Assembly (NCBI GenBank): GCA_902596665.1
Contig: CACJUN010000003.1
Location: forward strand, 135,756-199,755
Source of the DNA: an uncultured SAR86 cluster bacterium
GTDB taxonomy: Bacteria > Pseudomonadota > Gammaproteobacteria > Magnimaribacterales > AG-339-G14
Direction of reading: 5' to 3'
DNA: 64,000 nt
Part shown: positions 30,515 to 38,975 of the stretch, one piece after another
Layout of the letters: each line of letters opens with the position of its first letter
Position numbering within the stretch: the first letter of the stretch is position 1
Translations under genes and position numbers: made by a program
The notes under the pieces: generated by a model
What the model saw: the letters and a program-made list of their open reading frames with translations, nothing else
Database searches by the model: none
Told to the model about the DNA's origin: nothing

Positions 30515-31756
30515 ATGAATTATGAAAAATTTTTTAGCGACGAGCTTAAATCTCTCAAGTCGCAAGGTTTGTATAGAAAATTTCGCGAAATAAATAGAAC
30601 TCGTTCGACTTTTCCAAAAGCAACTGAACGCGATGGAGATTCTAAGAGACAAGTAGAAGTTTGGTGCAGCAATGATTATCTAAACTTGAGCCAACATCCT
30701 GCTATCGTCAATGAAACCATAAAAGTTACCCAAGAATTAGGAACTGGTTCCGGTGGAACAAGAAACATTTCTGGCACTTCTTCTTATCATGCGGATCTCG
30801 AAAGAACGCTGGCTGAATTGCATAAAAAAGATTCTGCCTTAATCTTTCCATCTGCTTACACAGCCAATCAATCTACCCTGTGGACTTTATGTAAAAAATT
30901 AGAAGGAATTGAAATATATTCTGATGAACTCAATCATGCATCGATGATCCAAGGCATAAAAAATGCCAACGTTAAAGTTCATATTTTTAGGCACAACGAT
31001 ACCGAACATCTTGAAGAATTATTAAAAACGTCAAATGCAAATACCCCGAAGATGATAGTTTTCGAATCCCTTTATTCTATGGAGGGTTTAAGATCTCCAA
31101 TTGAAAAGATTATTTGGCTAGCCGAAAAATATAACGCCCTTACATACTTAGACGAAGTTCATTCTGTTGGTTTATACGGTCCAGAAGGAAGAGGTATTGC
31201 TGCCGAAGCTGGAGTCTCAGATAAAATAGATATTATTAACGGAACTCTCTCAAAATCTTTTGGTCAATTAGGTGGCTATGTAGCTGCTAACGCAGATATC
31301 ATAGATTTCATTAGAAGTTTTGCGCCTGGCTTTATATTTACCTCTTCAGTCAATCCTTCCATTGTAGCTAGCTCCATCAAAGCTATTAAACTTGCAAAAA
31401 AAGCAGATCACCTAAGAAGAGAAATAAAATTTAATTCTGATCAAATAAGATCTGGCTTAAGAAATCTGAATATTCCATTTATCGAAAATGATAGTCATAT
31501 AATTCCAATACTTATTAAAGATCCTGTCCTGTGTAAAGACGCAGCAAATCTTTTAGTTGATAAGCACGGTATCTATATTCAGCCTGTCTTTTTCCCAACG
31601 GTTCCAAAAGGTGATGAAAGGTTTAGGGTCACTATCACACCAAAACATAATGCAACAGATATACAAAACTTTTTAAATGCTATTGACGATGTTTGGACTG
31701 AAATGTCTCTAGATAGAGTCGAAACAGATAGCAAAATAGTAAGTTTGAATTCGTAA
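30515..31756 (+). CDS. hemA: 5-aminolevulinate synthase (C4 pathway)
   Basis: ALAS condenses glycine with succinyl-CoA to 5-aminolevulinate, the entry to haem. The 413-residue PLP enzyme has the ALAS-type start [17 protein letters not shown], then [13 protein letters not shown], the glycine loop [33 protein letters not shown], and the PLP lysine Lys247 in [13 protein letters not shown]. These blocks, and the haem-gene neighbours, favour ALAS over its relatives AONS (BioF) and KBL. It is divergent from the hemC operon with a 120-bp shared control region. Most gammaproteobacteria instead use glutamyl-tRNA reductase. Confidence 0.93.
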   Translation: MNYEKFFSDELKSLKSQGLYRKFREINRTRSTFPKATERDGDSKRQVEVWCSNDYLNLSQHPAIVNETIKVTQELGTGSGGTRNISGTSSYHADLERTLAELHKKDSALIFPSAYTANQSTLWTLCKKLEGIEIYSDELNHASMIQGIKNANVKVHIFRHNDTEHLEELLKTSNANTPKMIVFESLYSMEGLRSPIEKIIWLAEKYNALTYLDEVHSVGLYGPEGRGIAAEAGVSDKIDIINGTLSKSFGQLGGYVAANADIIDFIRSFAPGFIFTSSVNPSIVASSIKAIKLAKKADHLRREIKFNSDQIRSGLRNLNIPFIENDSHIIPILIKDPVLCKDAANLLVDKHGIYIQPVFFPTVPKGDERFRVTITPKHNATDIQNFLNAIDDVWTEMSLDRVETDSKIVSLNS

Positions 31757-31757
31757 C

Positions 31758-32666
31758 TTATTTTGTCGGGCGGTAGAAAGATCTCCAAAGAGCTATTCCA
31801 CCGATCAAGGAGATAATCCAGAAAAATAATTCAATGTAATTTGGATTGCTGTTGTAACCGAAAAAACCTTTAAGAAATACGCCTACTCTTCCGCTGTCAT
31901 GCATGATGTGCGTGTACTGTTGTTTGCCCTTTAAGTTGAACGAATAAAAGAAAGAGTTATCAGTTTCTTCGAGACTATCCTTAGGTTTTAAGATGTCCCA
32001 AGGACGAGAAATATCTGACTTGTTTTCTAAGCCTATGAGTTGTAGGTTATCTGACTTGACTAAATAGCTTTCAGCTTCATGCGTGCCGTAAGCTATCATG
32101 CCTGATGCTAAGAAAACTAATAATAATGTCGTGGCTTGAAAAAAAGATCTTAAGTTAATCTTTCTCCCCTGAACAACGACAAGATAGCCAATTAAAATTG
32201 CCAATGCTGCACCTACTGTGAACCCTAGGTAGCTGAAAGATCCTGTCATTGAAAAACTTCCCAAAAGGAAAATGGCTGTCTCAAATCCCTCTCTGAGAAT
32301 AGAAAAGAAAATTACGAAGAAAATTCCCCAAGTTGATGCTTGAACAGCCGTATTAGTTTCGGCTTCAATTTGTTTTCTATCACTGACGTGTTTTGATAGC
32401 CAAAAAATGACATACCAAATTAATCCAGCCGTGATAAACATGAATACTGATTCAAAAAGAGCTCTAGCAGATTCGTTGCTGAAGCTTTCTTTGAGAACGT
32501 AGACCACATAGCCTACAAGAATACTAAATACAAGTGCGGCAGCTACACCTATCCAAAGTTTTTTAATCGATTCGTAAAGTTCGTTTTTTATAAGGATCGT
32601 ATAAATAATCCCAACAATTAAAGAAGCCTCGAGAGTTTCCCTAAAAACAATGATGAATTCATTCAT
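31758..32666 (-). CDS. FTR1 family iron permease (EfeU-like)
   Basis: The 302-residue membrane protein belongs to the FTR1/EfeU oxidase-dependent iron transporter family. The two iron-binding REXXE motifs are present: RETLEASLIVGI at the N-terminus and REGFETAIFLLG in helix four. About seven membrane helices are visible. A long periplasmic segment (about residues 205-265, with SFNLKGKQQYTHIMHDSG) precedes the last helix. EfeO and EfeB are not next to it. It sits between the haem genes and a Fur-box TonB receptor, and converges on hemA with a 1-bp gap. Confidence 0.9.
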   Translation of the reverse strand: MNEFIIVFRETLEASLIVGIIYTILIKNELYESIKKLWIGVAAALVFSILVGYVVYVLKESFSNESARALFESVFMFITAGLIWYVIFWLSKHVSDRKQIEAETNTAVQASTWGIFFVIFFSILREGFETAIFLLGSFSMTGSFSYLGFTVGAALAILIGYLVVVQGRKINLRSFFQATTLLLVFLASGMIAYGTHEAESYLVKSDNLQLIGLENKSDISRPWDILKPKDSLEETDNSFFYSFNLKGKQQYTHIMHDSGRVGVFLKGFFGYNSNPNYIELFFWIISLIGGIALWRSFYRPTK

Positions 32667-32768
32667 TACAATAATTTATCAAATAAAGAGAGGAAGAGCT
32701 TAATTTTTCATCAGGGGTGTTTATAAGGAACGAACAAAAAAACTCTTCCAAAATTTTTTTAAAGCGTA

Positions 32769-32817
32769 GGGAAAATCAATCTTGATGGTAGGTACAGATG
32801 GTAAGATTGATTTTCCC
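32769..32817 (-). terminator. Long perfect hairpin, probable terminator of the TonB receptor transcript
   Basis: Two arms of 15 bases (GGGAAAATCAATCTT and its exact complement) enclose a 19-base loop. Read on the minus strand it comes after the TonB receptor and the small ORF, and is followed after about eight bases by an A/T tract (TTTAAAAAAATTTT). The U tract is offset, so termination may be weak; protection of the mRNA 3' end is an alternative. Confidence 0.55.
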
Positions 32818-32835
32818 TTCAGTTCTTTCTCCTAA

Positions 32836-32951
32836 TTAAGAACTGAGCTTTTGAAAATGACCTGCTCCGAAATCATGACCAGGGTATTGATCTTCATCGC
32901 CGCTCCGCCAACGGTTTTTGAATTCTTAGATTTGAGAGCAAGAAAGTTCAT
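32836..32951 (-). pseudogene. Micro-ORF downstream of TonB receptor, reading frame broken by a -1 shift in an A run
   Basis: An ATG at 32951 stands 18 bp after the TonB receptor stop behind GAGGGA. In its own frame it encodes a 39-residue peptide ending at 32832, with unconvincing composition. The overlapping frame, open from a stop near the ATG to TAA at 32836, reads NRWRSGDEDQYPGHDFGAG then HFQKLSS, and has the codon pattern of real genes here. The two frames join at a run of five A: one more A, or a -1 slip on AAA, gives a 38-residue His/Asp/Gly-rich protein starting MNFLALKSKNSKNRWRS. It may be a damaged gene, a sequencing indel or a programmed frameshift. No family was recognised. Confidence 0.45.
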
Positions 32952-32969
32952 AATTTTAATATTCCCTCT

Positions 32970-35066
32970 TTAAAATCTTCTAGAGTATGAAATCCTTGCA
33001 CTCAGGGACTCACCAACAGAAGCTTGGTGGGTGCTATGTGAATGAGGGAAATATAATTCATCCGTCAAATTTTCTATATGCACTCTAATTACATCGTTAT
33101 CAGATGCATTAACATAAAAAGCAAAATCAACTCTGGTGTAGTCAGGCAGAACAGGTCCTGTGCTTCCATTTGACGTATCTTTGATGAAAGACTCGGCCTG
33201 ATGAGTTACTCCTAAACCAAAACCATAAGTTTCGTTAGCTTGATATGAGTACCATAACGAGAGCATCTGATTTGGCAGTTCTCTTGGTTGTTTAGTTCCT
33301 TTGCTTGTTTCACCATCAAGCGAGGTGTATCCAAAAGTTAAATTATTCTGATCATTAATATCACCAGATAATTCAAGCTCAACGCCTTCAACTTCAAGAC
33401 CTCTAACTTCATTCATTTCTCCAGTAGCGTTATCTTTTTCAGCGCGAGTTGATTCGGAATCAAAGATTGCTGCTGTAAATGTCAGAGCATCATTAATATC
33501 GTATTTGTAACCAAATTCAGTGTTCTTATAGACGTCTGGATCAAGAGCAGCTCCGCTAGCATCTAGCTTTTTATATTGCTCTCCCGATCTTGGAAGAAAA
33601 CTTTCGCTGTAGCTAACATATAAGGACATGTTGTCTACCGGTTTGTAAATAACACCAAATCTTGGTGAAAACATATCGTCTTTTCTAGATTGATCCTGAG
33701 ATTTTTTAACATCAGTAACAGTAATATCAAAGTTGTCTAGACGACCACCAATGATCATTTTCCAATTATCAGAGAAATCAATATCACCTTGTAAATAGAA
33801 AGAGGTAACTGTGACATCAGACTCTGAGCTGCTTTTTAAATCTGTTGTGTAATCTACAGTAGAGTCTAACCCTGTTGACGTTTTTGCAATATTCAAAGGT
33901 CTCGTAATATTAAATATCTGCTGATCTGTAGGCTCACCTGCATCGCTGCCTGCTCTGTTGTTAAAGAAAGTGTTGTATCGGTAATTTTTATTGTCAGTAT
34001 CAACAAACTCTAGACCAACCAAGACAGTACCTGAAGTGGAGCCATTATTAAATTCATTTACGACATTTGCAGAAACAATAAGATTTTGTCTTTCTGTAGG
34101 ATCTAAATAACCATCAAGCTTTACGGTATTTGCCGCCGCATCATAACCAGCAGCATAAAGATTCTTATACATTTTTTTGAAGTCGCTTGAAGTGATACTC
34201 ATATTGAATTTACCTGTGTCCGAGTAATCATGAGCAAGACTTCCTCTAAATATACTCGCTTCTAAAGTTTGTAAATTTAGGCCCTCCACACCGAATACGA
34301 CATCTTTAAGACTCTCCACTGGCCTGTTGTTTGCAGTAGGAATACCTCTATCGATAAACCTTTCATGATCTGCGTATTCATAAGATAAATCTATCGTAGT
34401 GGCATCATCTGCTTGAATTTTTAGGGTTGGGTTTATTCCGTATCTTTCCCCTTCGTAGAAATCTCTATGATTCGCTAAAGAATCTGCATGAAGGTTTAAT
34501 CTAACAGCCGTTGAATCGGAAGTTGCAAAGTTAGCATCAACTGCTATATCAGAGGCGCCAAAAAGATCTGCACCAACATCAAATGAGCCAAAAGCTTCGC
34601 CGATTTCCGCTTTCTTTGAAACTCTATTGATTAGGCCTCCGGTTCCGCCTCTTCCAAAGAGTAGAGCATTCGGACCTCTTAAAATTTCTAATTGTTCTAC
34701 GTTGTATAAGGATCTGTAATATTGAACATCATCTCTCACACCGTCTTGGTAAAAATCAGCTGTTGATCTAACTCCTCTAAAGACAACTGCGTCTCTGTGT
34801 CCTTCCCCTTGTGATGTGTTTACGCCGGGAGTATAGCGAATGATATCTCCTATCTCTCTAAAGCCCTGATTCTTTATTTCCTCATCGGTAATAACTGAAA
34901 CAGATTGAGGAACGTCCAGAATTGGCAACGGAGGCTTAAGAGAATTAACTTGATCTACGTATAAAACTTTTCCTTTTACCTCAACTTCCTCCACATCATC
35001 GCTGTTTTGAGCAAATATGCTTAAAGCTCCCAATAAAAAAAATGCGGTATATATAAATTTTTTCAT
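32970..35066 (-). CDS. TonB-dependent siderophore receptor
   Basis: This outer-membrane receptor imports an iron chelate with energy from TonB. I start it at the ATG at 35066 (GGA eight bases before), rather than the TTG at 35078, which puts the signal peptide MKKFIYTAFFLLGALSIFAQ first. A TonB box (DDVEEVEVKG) follows, then the plug domain with LDVPQSVSVITDEEI and RGVRSTADFYQDGVRDD, typical of catecholate/hydroxamate siderophore receptors of the FhuE/Fiu type. The barrel ends in the aromatic residue Phe (YSRRF). Two Fur-box-like palindromes stand 35 bp upstream. Hydroxamate or catecholate as ligand cannot be told. Confidence 0.93.
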   Translation of the reverse strand: MKKFIYTAFFLLGALSIFAQNSDDVEEVEVKGKVLYVDQVNSLKPPLPILDVPQSVSVITDEEIKNQGFREIGDIIRYTPGVNTSQGEGHRDAVVFRGVRSTADFYQDGVRDDVQYYRSLYNVEQLEILRGPNALLFGRGGTGGLINRVSKKAEIGEAFGSFDVGADLFGASDIAVDANFATSDSTAVRLNLHADSLANHRDFYEGERYGINPTLKIQADDATTIDLSYEYADHERFIDRGIPTANNRPVESLKDVVFGVEGLNLQTLEASIFRGSLAHDYSDTGKFNMSITSSDFKKMYKNLYAAGYDAAANTVKLDGYLDPTERQNLIVSANVVNEFNNGSTSGTVLVGLEFVDTDNKNYRYNTFFNNRAGSDAGEPTDQQIFNITRPLNIAKTSTGLDSTVDYTTDLKSSSESDVTVTSFYLQGDIDFSDNWKMIIGGRLDNFDITVTDVKKSQDQSRKDDMFSPRFGVIYKPVDNMSLYVSYSESFLPRSGEQYKKLDASGAALDPDVYKNTEFGYKYDINDALTFTAAIFDSESTRAEKDNATGEMNEVRGLEVEGVELELSGDINDQNNLTFGYTSLDGETSKGTKQPRELPNQMLSLWYSYQANETYGFGLGVTHQAESFIKDTSNGSTGPVLPDYTRVDFAFYVNASDNDVIRVHIENLTDELYFPHSHSTHQASVGESLSARISYSRRF

Positions 35067-35101
35067 AATTTTTTCCAATATTTTTGGTCATATCTCATAA
35101 T

Positions 35102-35147
35102 GATAATGAGAATCGTTCTCAATTATATACAAATGAGAATGATTATC
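35102..35147. promoter_or_regulatory. Tandem Fur boxes upstream of the siderophore receptor gene
   Basis: Two operators are visible. Box 1 (35102-35120) is GATAATGAGAATCGTTCTC, matching 16 of 19 positions of the classical Fur consensus GATAATGATAATCATTATC and containing the palindrome TGAGAA-TCG-TTCTCA. Box 2 (35129-35147) is ACAAATGAGAATGATTATC, 14 of 19. They lie 36-81 bp upstream of the receptor ATG and about 170-220 bp upstream of the divergent TonB receptor. Iron-Fur repression of the minus-strand gene is therefore expected; effect on the other side is uncertain. Confidence 0.85.
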
Positions 35148-35213
35148 AATTGCTTTTAGAAATATCTTTATAACTTTCATTAAAAAAAATAAGAAAATTA
35201 AAGATTAAAAGCC

Positions 35214-35243
35214 TTGACCTTTTTCTTTTTTCTTGTTTATAGC
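35214..35243 (+). promoter_or_regulatory. Candidate sigma-70 promoter of the second TonB receptor gene
   Basis: A -35 box TTGACC (35214-35219) and a -10-like TATAGC (35238-35243) are 18 bp apart. Transcription would start near 35250, giving a leader of about 70 bases that includes the inverted repeat at 35269-35289. The -35 box is good, the -10 box is moderate. Confidence 0.45.
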
Positions 35244-35268
35244 TAAAAAATAAGAGTTTGACGCTTTA

Positions 35269-35289
35269 TGCAGAGTTGAATACTCTGCA
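35269..35289 (+). promoter_or_regulatory. Inverted repeat in the leader of the second TonB receptor gene
   Basis: TGCAGAGT and its exact complement ACTCTGCA flank a five-base spacer TGAAT, 31 bp before the start codon. It could be a regulator operator or, in the RNA, a stem-loop that affects stability or translation. It lies downstream of the proposed -10 box, and no U tract follows it. Confidence 0.5.
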
Positions 35290-35319
35290 AAATATAGATT
35301 ATTTTCTAGGGGGAAAATT

Positions 35320-38058
35320 ATGAATAAATTCTATTTATTAAGGTTATTTTTAATCTCCCTCCTTTGCATTCCTTTTGTAAATTCGCAGGATGATGATACT
35401 GAAGAAGTCGTAGTTACAGGTTCACTGATTGCTACCGATAGAGAAGTTTTATCTGTTCCTGTTGATTCCTTCGATCGGGATGATTTCGAGTCTGCTGGAC
35501 AACCAGAAATATCTGATTTAGTCAGGAACCTTCCTGCTGTATCGGGTACTGTGAATACGTCTGAGCAATTCGTTGAAGGGGGAACAATAACCGGTATTAA
35601 AAACGTGAACATTAGAGGTCTGGGTGTTGCTAGAACTCTTGTTCTTATTAATGGTAAGAGAATGGTTGAAACTGCGGTTGCAACTAACTCTGCTGAGTCG
35701 CCAGTTGATATTGGTAACTTTCCATCAATTGCTCTAAAACGTATTGAATTACTTAAAAACGGTGGTTCAACAGTATACGGTTCTGATGCGGTTGCTGGTG
35801 TGTTCAATATGATCACAAGAAATGATTTTGAAGGTTTTGAAATGAATCTTTCAACTACCAATATTAATAACGCTGATCCTGGTTACAACTTTGGATTCAT
35901 TTATGGAAATCAAAACGGTGATAACAGATTCACTATTTCTTATGAATACGAAGAAATTGGCCGTTTGATGAACATTGATCTTGGACTAGTAGATTGGTCT
36001 ACGCCTGCAACTTGGTCTTTAGGATTTTCTTCTTTCGGTATGCCTGGAACTTGGCATCCTCTTGCTGGTGGTAGTGCCCAAGGTGAAGCTGCCATTATGG
36101 ATCCGACCTGTGGCATGAGTGTTCCTGTTGCTGCATCTAAGTCAAAAGGTAAATCAGTTTCAGTTCCTATAACAGGCAATCCTCATTCAAAATGTGGATA
36201 TAACTATGTGCCATTTTCAAACGCAATTGATCCAACGACAAGGAACAAACTTTATGTAACTGCAGAATCAGATATTAATGAAGATACAATGTTATATTTT
36301 GAGTATCTCCATGCTGGATTGGACACTACATACACTGGTTCGCCTTCTTATCCGCCAACTGCTGCTGGTTACTACTTATTAGTTCCTAGTCACAACCCAG
36401 GTTTTCAAGAAATTGAAAGAGCTGCAGGGGTAGACATGGGAGATGCTGCTTTAACTTGGTTAAGAGCTAGAGCGGTTGAAGGTCCTGGAATGGAAAGACC
36501 TAACTATCACGATTCAGACAGAATCGTCACTGGTATTAAAACCGACATAACTGATTCAGTTCAGTTTGATGCGAGCATAACTTACGGTGCTACCGAATGG
36601 AGTAATGCTTGGGGTGATGTTCTCACTGATAGATTTGCTATGGCTTTAAACGGTATCGGTGGTGAGGATTGTAGAGATCCTGCTACTGGTAATTTTTATG
36701 AAATTGGAACCGATGCTGCTTTAGCTGCTGCTGGAACTGGTAATTGTCATTACTACAACCCTGTTGGAGCTTCTATTGGTGCAAGTCCATCTGATCCTTA
36801 TTACAACCATCCAGATGCTTGGGACTTCTTCTGGGGAGGACCTGAGGCTGAAGAGAAAAAATCTCTTACAGTTGGTGAATTCGTTTTCTCTGGTTTTGGA
36901 GCAAATGATATTGGTTGGGCAGTTGGAGCTCAATTTAGAAAGTTTTATGGTTTCTATAGAGCTGCCGGTGATAACAGATGTCCAGACAATGGAAAATGTA
37001 ACACTGTCTTCCATTTCTTGACTATGGATAAAACTGAAAGAATTGATAACGAAGTTACATCTCTATTTGGTGAGGTAAATATCCCAGCTGGAGACAACTT
37101 TGAAATTCAACTTGGTGCGAGATACATTGATTATGAACTTGATCAGGTAACAAAACCAAGAATGTCTTTCATCTGGGACGCTACAGACATCTTTAGTCTA
37201 AGATTCTCTTATGAGCAAACTTATAGAACTCCAGTTCTTGCCAGCCAGCCTACAGAATCTTTAGAAAGATATGCGCCTCTAGGTGAGTATGTAACAGTTG
37301 TGACTCCTGTTCCATCTACTCTTGAACCAGAGCAGTCTGACAACATGAACATTGGTTTTATAATCAGACCAACTGATCGAAGCCAATTAACCTTTGATTA
37401 CTTCAACCTTGCATTTACAAATGGTTTCGCAAGAACAGCTTCAACAGCTCCTTCTGCAAGAATTATTTACAACACACCTGGTGATGACACTAGTGGTGTA
37501 GCAAGAATTGAAACTGACTTTATTAACGGAGATGACGTTGATATTTCAGGATTAGATTTTGAAGGTTCTGTTGGATTTGATTCTGGAAATGCTGTAATGC
37601 AATTCTCTTATGGTGGTACCTATATGACTCAATACGACGTTGCTGGTGGTATTGGTGCCTTAGCGGGGGGAACTTACGATGCATTGGGTAAATTCAACAC
37701 TAGATCATCTGTATCGCCTATCGTCTTAAGATCATTGCCAGAACTGCAATTATTCTTAGGATTAGGAATAGATATCGACATTCATAGAATGAATATATAT
37801 CTAAGACACATAAGTGAATACGATGTTCCTGATACCATAACTGCTGCCTACAGCTTTATCGATAAAATTGATTCTATGAATACTATAGATTTCAATTACT
37901 CAGTTAACTTAGCTGATGACAGAGTTACTTTAAACATAAGTGCTCACAACTTACTTGATGAGAAGCCACCTTTAGCTCCATCTGAGTTAGGTTATGATGC
38001 TTATACACATTCTCCTGTGGGAAGAGTTCTGAAAGCTGGTATCCAGTACAGATTCTAA
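35320..38058 (+). CDS. TonB-dependent receptor, large (912 aa), substrate unknown
   Basis: The outer-membrane receptor has a signal peptide (MNKFYLLRLFLISLLCIPFVNSQ), a TonB box (DDTEEVVVTGS), and a plug with VDSFDRDDFESAGQPEISDLVR, NIRGLGVARTLVLINGKRM and NGGSTVYGSDAVAGVFNM, typical of the large receptors used for carbohydrates, peptides or other organic matter rather than siderophores. The barrel ends LKAGIQYRF. Three cysteine pairs (for example RCPDNGKCN) suggest disulfides in extracellular loops. A very strong Shine-Dalgarno AGGGGG stands six bases before the ATG and a strong terminator follows, suggesting high expression as a single-gene unit. Confidence 0.93.
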   Translation: MNKFYLLRLFLISLLCIPFVNSQDDDTEEVVVTGSLIATDREVLSVPVDSFDRDDFESAGQPEISDLVRNLPAVSGTVNTSEQFVEGGTITGIKNVNIRGLGVARTLVLINGKRMVETAVATNSAESPVDIGNFPSIALKRIELLKNGGSTVYGSDAVAGVFNMITRNDFEGFEMNLSTTNINNADPGYNFGFIYGNQNGDNRFTISYEYEEIGRLMNIDLGLVDWSTPATWSLGFSSFGMPGTWHPLAGGSAQGEAAIMDPTCGMSVPVAASKSKGKSVSVPITGNPHSKCGYNYVPFSNAIDPTTRNKLYVTAESDINEDTMLYFEYLHAGLDTTYTGSPSYPPTAAGYYLLVPSHNPGFQEIERAAGVDMGDAALTWLRARAVEGPGMERPNYHDSDRIVTGIKTDITDSVQFDASITYGATEWSNAWGDVLTDRFAMALNGIGGEDCRDPATGNFYEIGTDAALAAAGTGNCHYYNPVGASIGASPSDPYYNHPDAWDFFWGGPEAEEKKSLTVGEFVFSGFGANDIGWAVGAQFRKFYGFYRAAGDNRCPDNGKCNTVFHFLTMDKTERIDNEVTSLFGEVNIPAGDNFEIQLGARYIDYELDQVTKPRMSFIWDATDIFSLRFSYEQTYRTPVLASQPTESLERYAPLGEYVTVVTPVPSTLEPEQSDNMNIGFIIRPTDRSQLTFDYFNLAFTNGFARTASTAPSARIIYNTPGDDTSGVARIETDFINGDDVDISGLDFEGSVGFDSGNAVMQFSYGGTYMTQYDVAGGIGALAGGTYDALGKFNTRSSVSPIVLRSLPELQLFLGLGIDIDIHRMNIYLRHISEYDVPDTITAAYSFIDKIDSMNTIDFNYSVNLADDRVTLNISAHNLLDEKPPLAPSELGYDAYTHSPVGRVLKAGIQYRF

Positions 38059-38072
38059 ACTTAGGGTTTGCA

Positions 38073-38104
38073 AAAAAAAGGCGGTGGAAACACCGCCTTT
38101 TTTT
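38073..38104 (+). terminator. Rho-independent terminator after the second TonB receptor gene
   Basis: The GC stem GGCGGTG/CACCGCC with a GAAA tetraloop is extended by seven A-T pairs and followed by T residues, a textbook terminator 15 bp after the stop. The A run on the other side lets it work also for the convergent SDR gene that ends at 38112. Confidence 0.95.
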
Positions 38105-38111
38105 ATGATTC

Positions 38112-38900
38112 TCAATCTCTCGTAAAACTACTATCGGTATTCCACCAAGCCATATCCGAAAAAGATCTTATGTCTATTTCATGAGTCCAAGTGGATCTAT
38201 GCTGATTGGCAAGATGAAAATATGTTTCTGCTACTTTCTCGGGAAGAATTAATCCATCGTGCTCCATACCTCGAGTTTCTCTCATCTTCTGATACATATC
38301 CGGTCCAAGCATTTTTCCAAGGGTATCAGGAGCATCTACGGCACCATCAATAACGATATGGGCAACATGGATGCCTTGTGGACCGAATTCATCGTTTAAG
38401 GATTGGCATAACATTCTTCTGCCTCCCATTGCGGCAGCGTGAGAGTGTTGGGTCTTATTACCTCTGACAGCTGCTGTAGCCGAAGTGACAAGGAGACAGC
38501 CCTCTCCTCTGCTGGCCATAATAGGACAGATCTCTTTGGCCACTCTAAAAAGTCCTTGAGTAGCCATCTTCCAACCCCATTCGAATTCTTTTAGGCTTGT
38601 TTGATCCAAAAGTTTCATCCCAGTTTGAGCTCCTAGGTTATAAACTAAAGTATCAATTGGCCCTATACCTTCCTCAATATCCTTGATCAGCTTTTCTATT
38701 GCACCTTCTTCAATTGCGTTAATTAAGAATCCTGAGGCTTCTCCTCCCTCAGCTTCAATATTTTTAATCCATTTATCCAGACCATCCTGATCTGTTCTCC
38801 TTGCTAGACAGGAGTGATAACCCTCAATTGCAAATTTTCTGGCTATGTTTGCTCCAATTCCACCGCCGGCACCTATAACTAGACAAACTTTTTTAGTCAT
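38112..38900 (-). CDS. SDR family protein lacking the catalytic Tyr-Lys pair
   Basis: The 262-residue protein has a Rossmann fold with the SDR cofactor loop VIGAGGGIGANIARKFA at residues 8-24 and the VYNLGAQ block in place of NNAG. The SATAAV segment holds the usual Ser (about 140). About 13 residues further, where SDRs carry YxxxK, the sequence is THSH-type: TQHSHAAAMGGRRML, with neither Tyr nor Lys. It may therefore be a non-classical enzyme or not an oxidoreductase at all. It is divergent from another SDR gene with 75 bp between. Substrate unknown. Confidence 0.82.
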   Translation of the reverse strand: MTKKVCLVIGAGGGIGANIARKFAIEGYHSCLARRTDQDGLDKWIKNIEAEGGEASGFLINAIEEGAIEKLIKDIEEGIGPIDTLVYNLGAQTGMKLLDQTSLKEFEWGWKMATQGLFRVAKEICPIMASRGEGCLLVTSATAAVRGNKTQHSHAAAMGGRRMLCQSLNDEFGPQGIHVAHIVIDGAVDAPDTLGKMLGPDMYQKMRETRGMEHDGLILPEKVAETYFHLANQHRSTWTHEIDIRSFSDMAWWNTDSSFTRD

Positions 38901-38975
38901 TTTTAAACTCCTTTTCTACTATTTTTAACATATTCTATCGTTTCCTTATACTTCGATAGGTCATAAGATAGTTTT

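Larger units (their letters stand above)
32667..32969. other. Intergenic region between FTR1 gene and TonB receptor gene
   Basis: The 303 bp hold a perfect 15-bp inverted repeat (32769-32817) and a short frameshifted ORF directly after the TonB receptor stop (32836-32951). The part next to the FTR1 start (32667-32768) must carry its promoter. I see no clear Fur box there, only an AT-rich stretch. Confidence 0.6.

Noticed and set aside
32832-32951. 39-codon ORF in the frame of the ATG after the siderophore receptor
   Set aside because: Its composition (a run of short hydrophobic and basic residues) looks random, while the -1 frame of the same DNA looks coding. I describe the locus as a frameshifted ORF instead.
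35066-35078. TTG start of the siderophore receptor at 35078
   Set aside because: The ATG at 35066 has a GGA at proper distance and begins directly with the signal peptide.
35331-35861. 176-aa minus-strand ORF inside the large TonB receptor
   Set aside because: It mirrors the codon structure of the receptor, has no start context and no family; it is a shadow of a well-supported gene.
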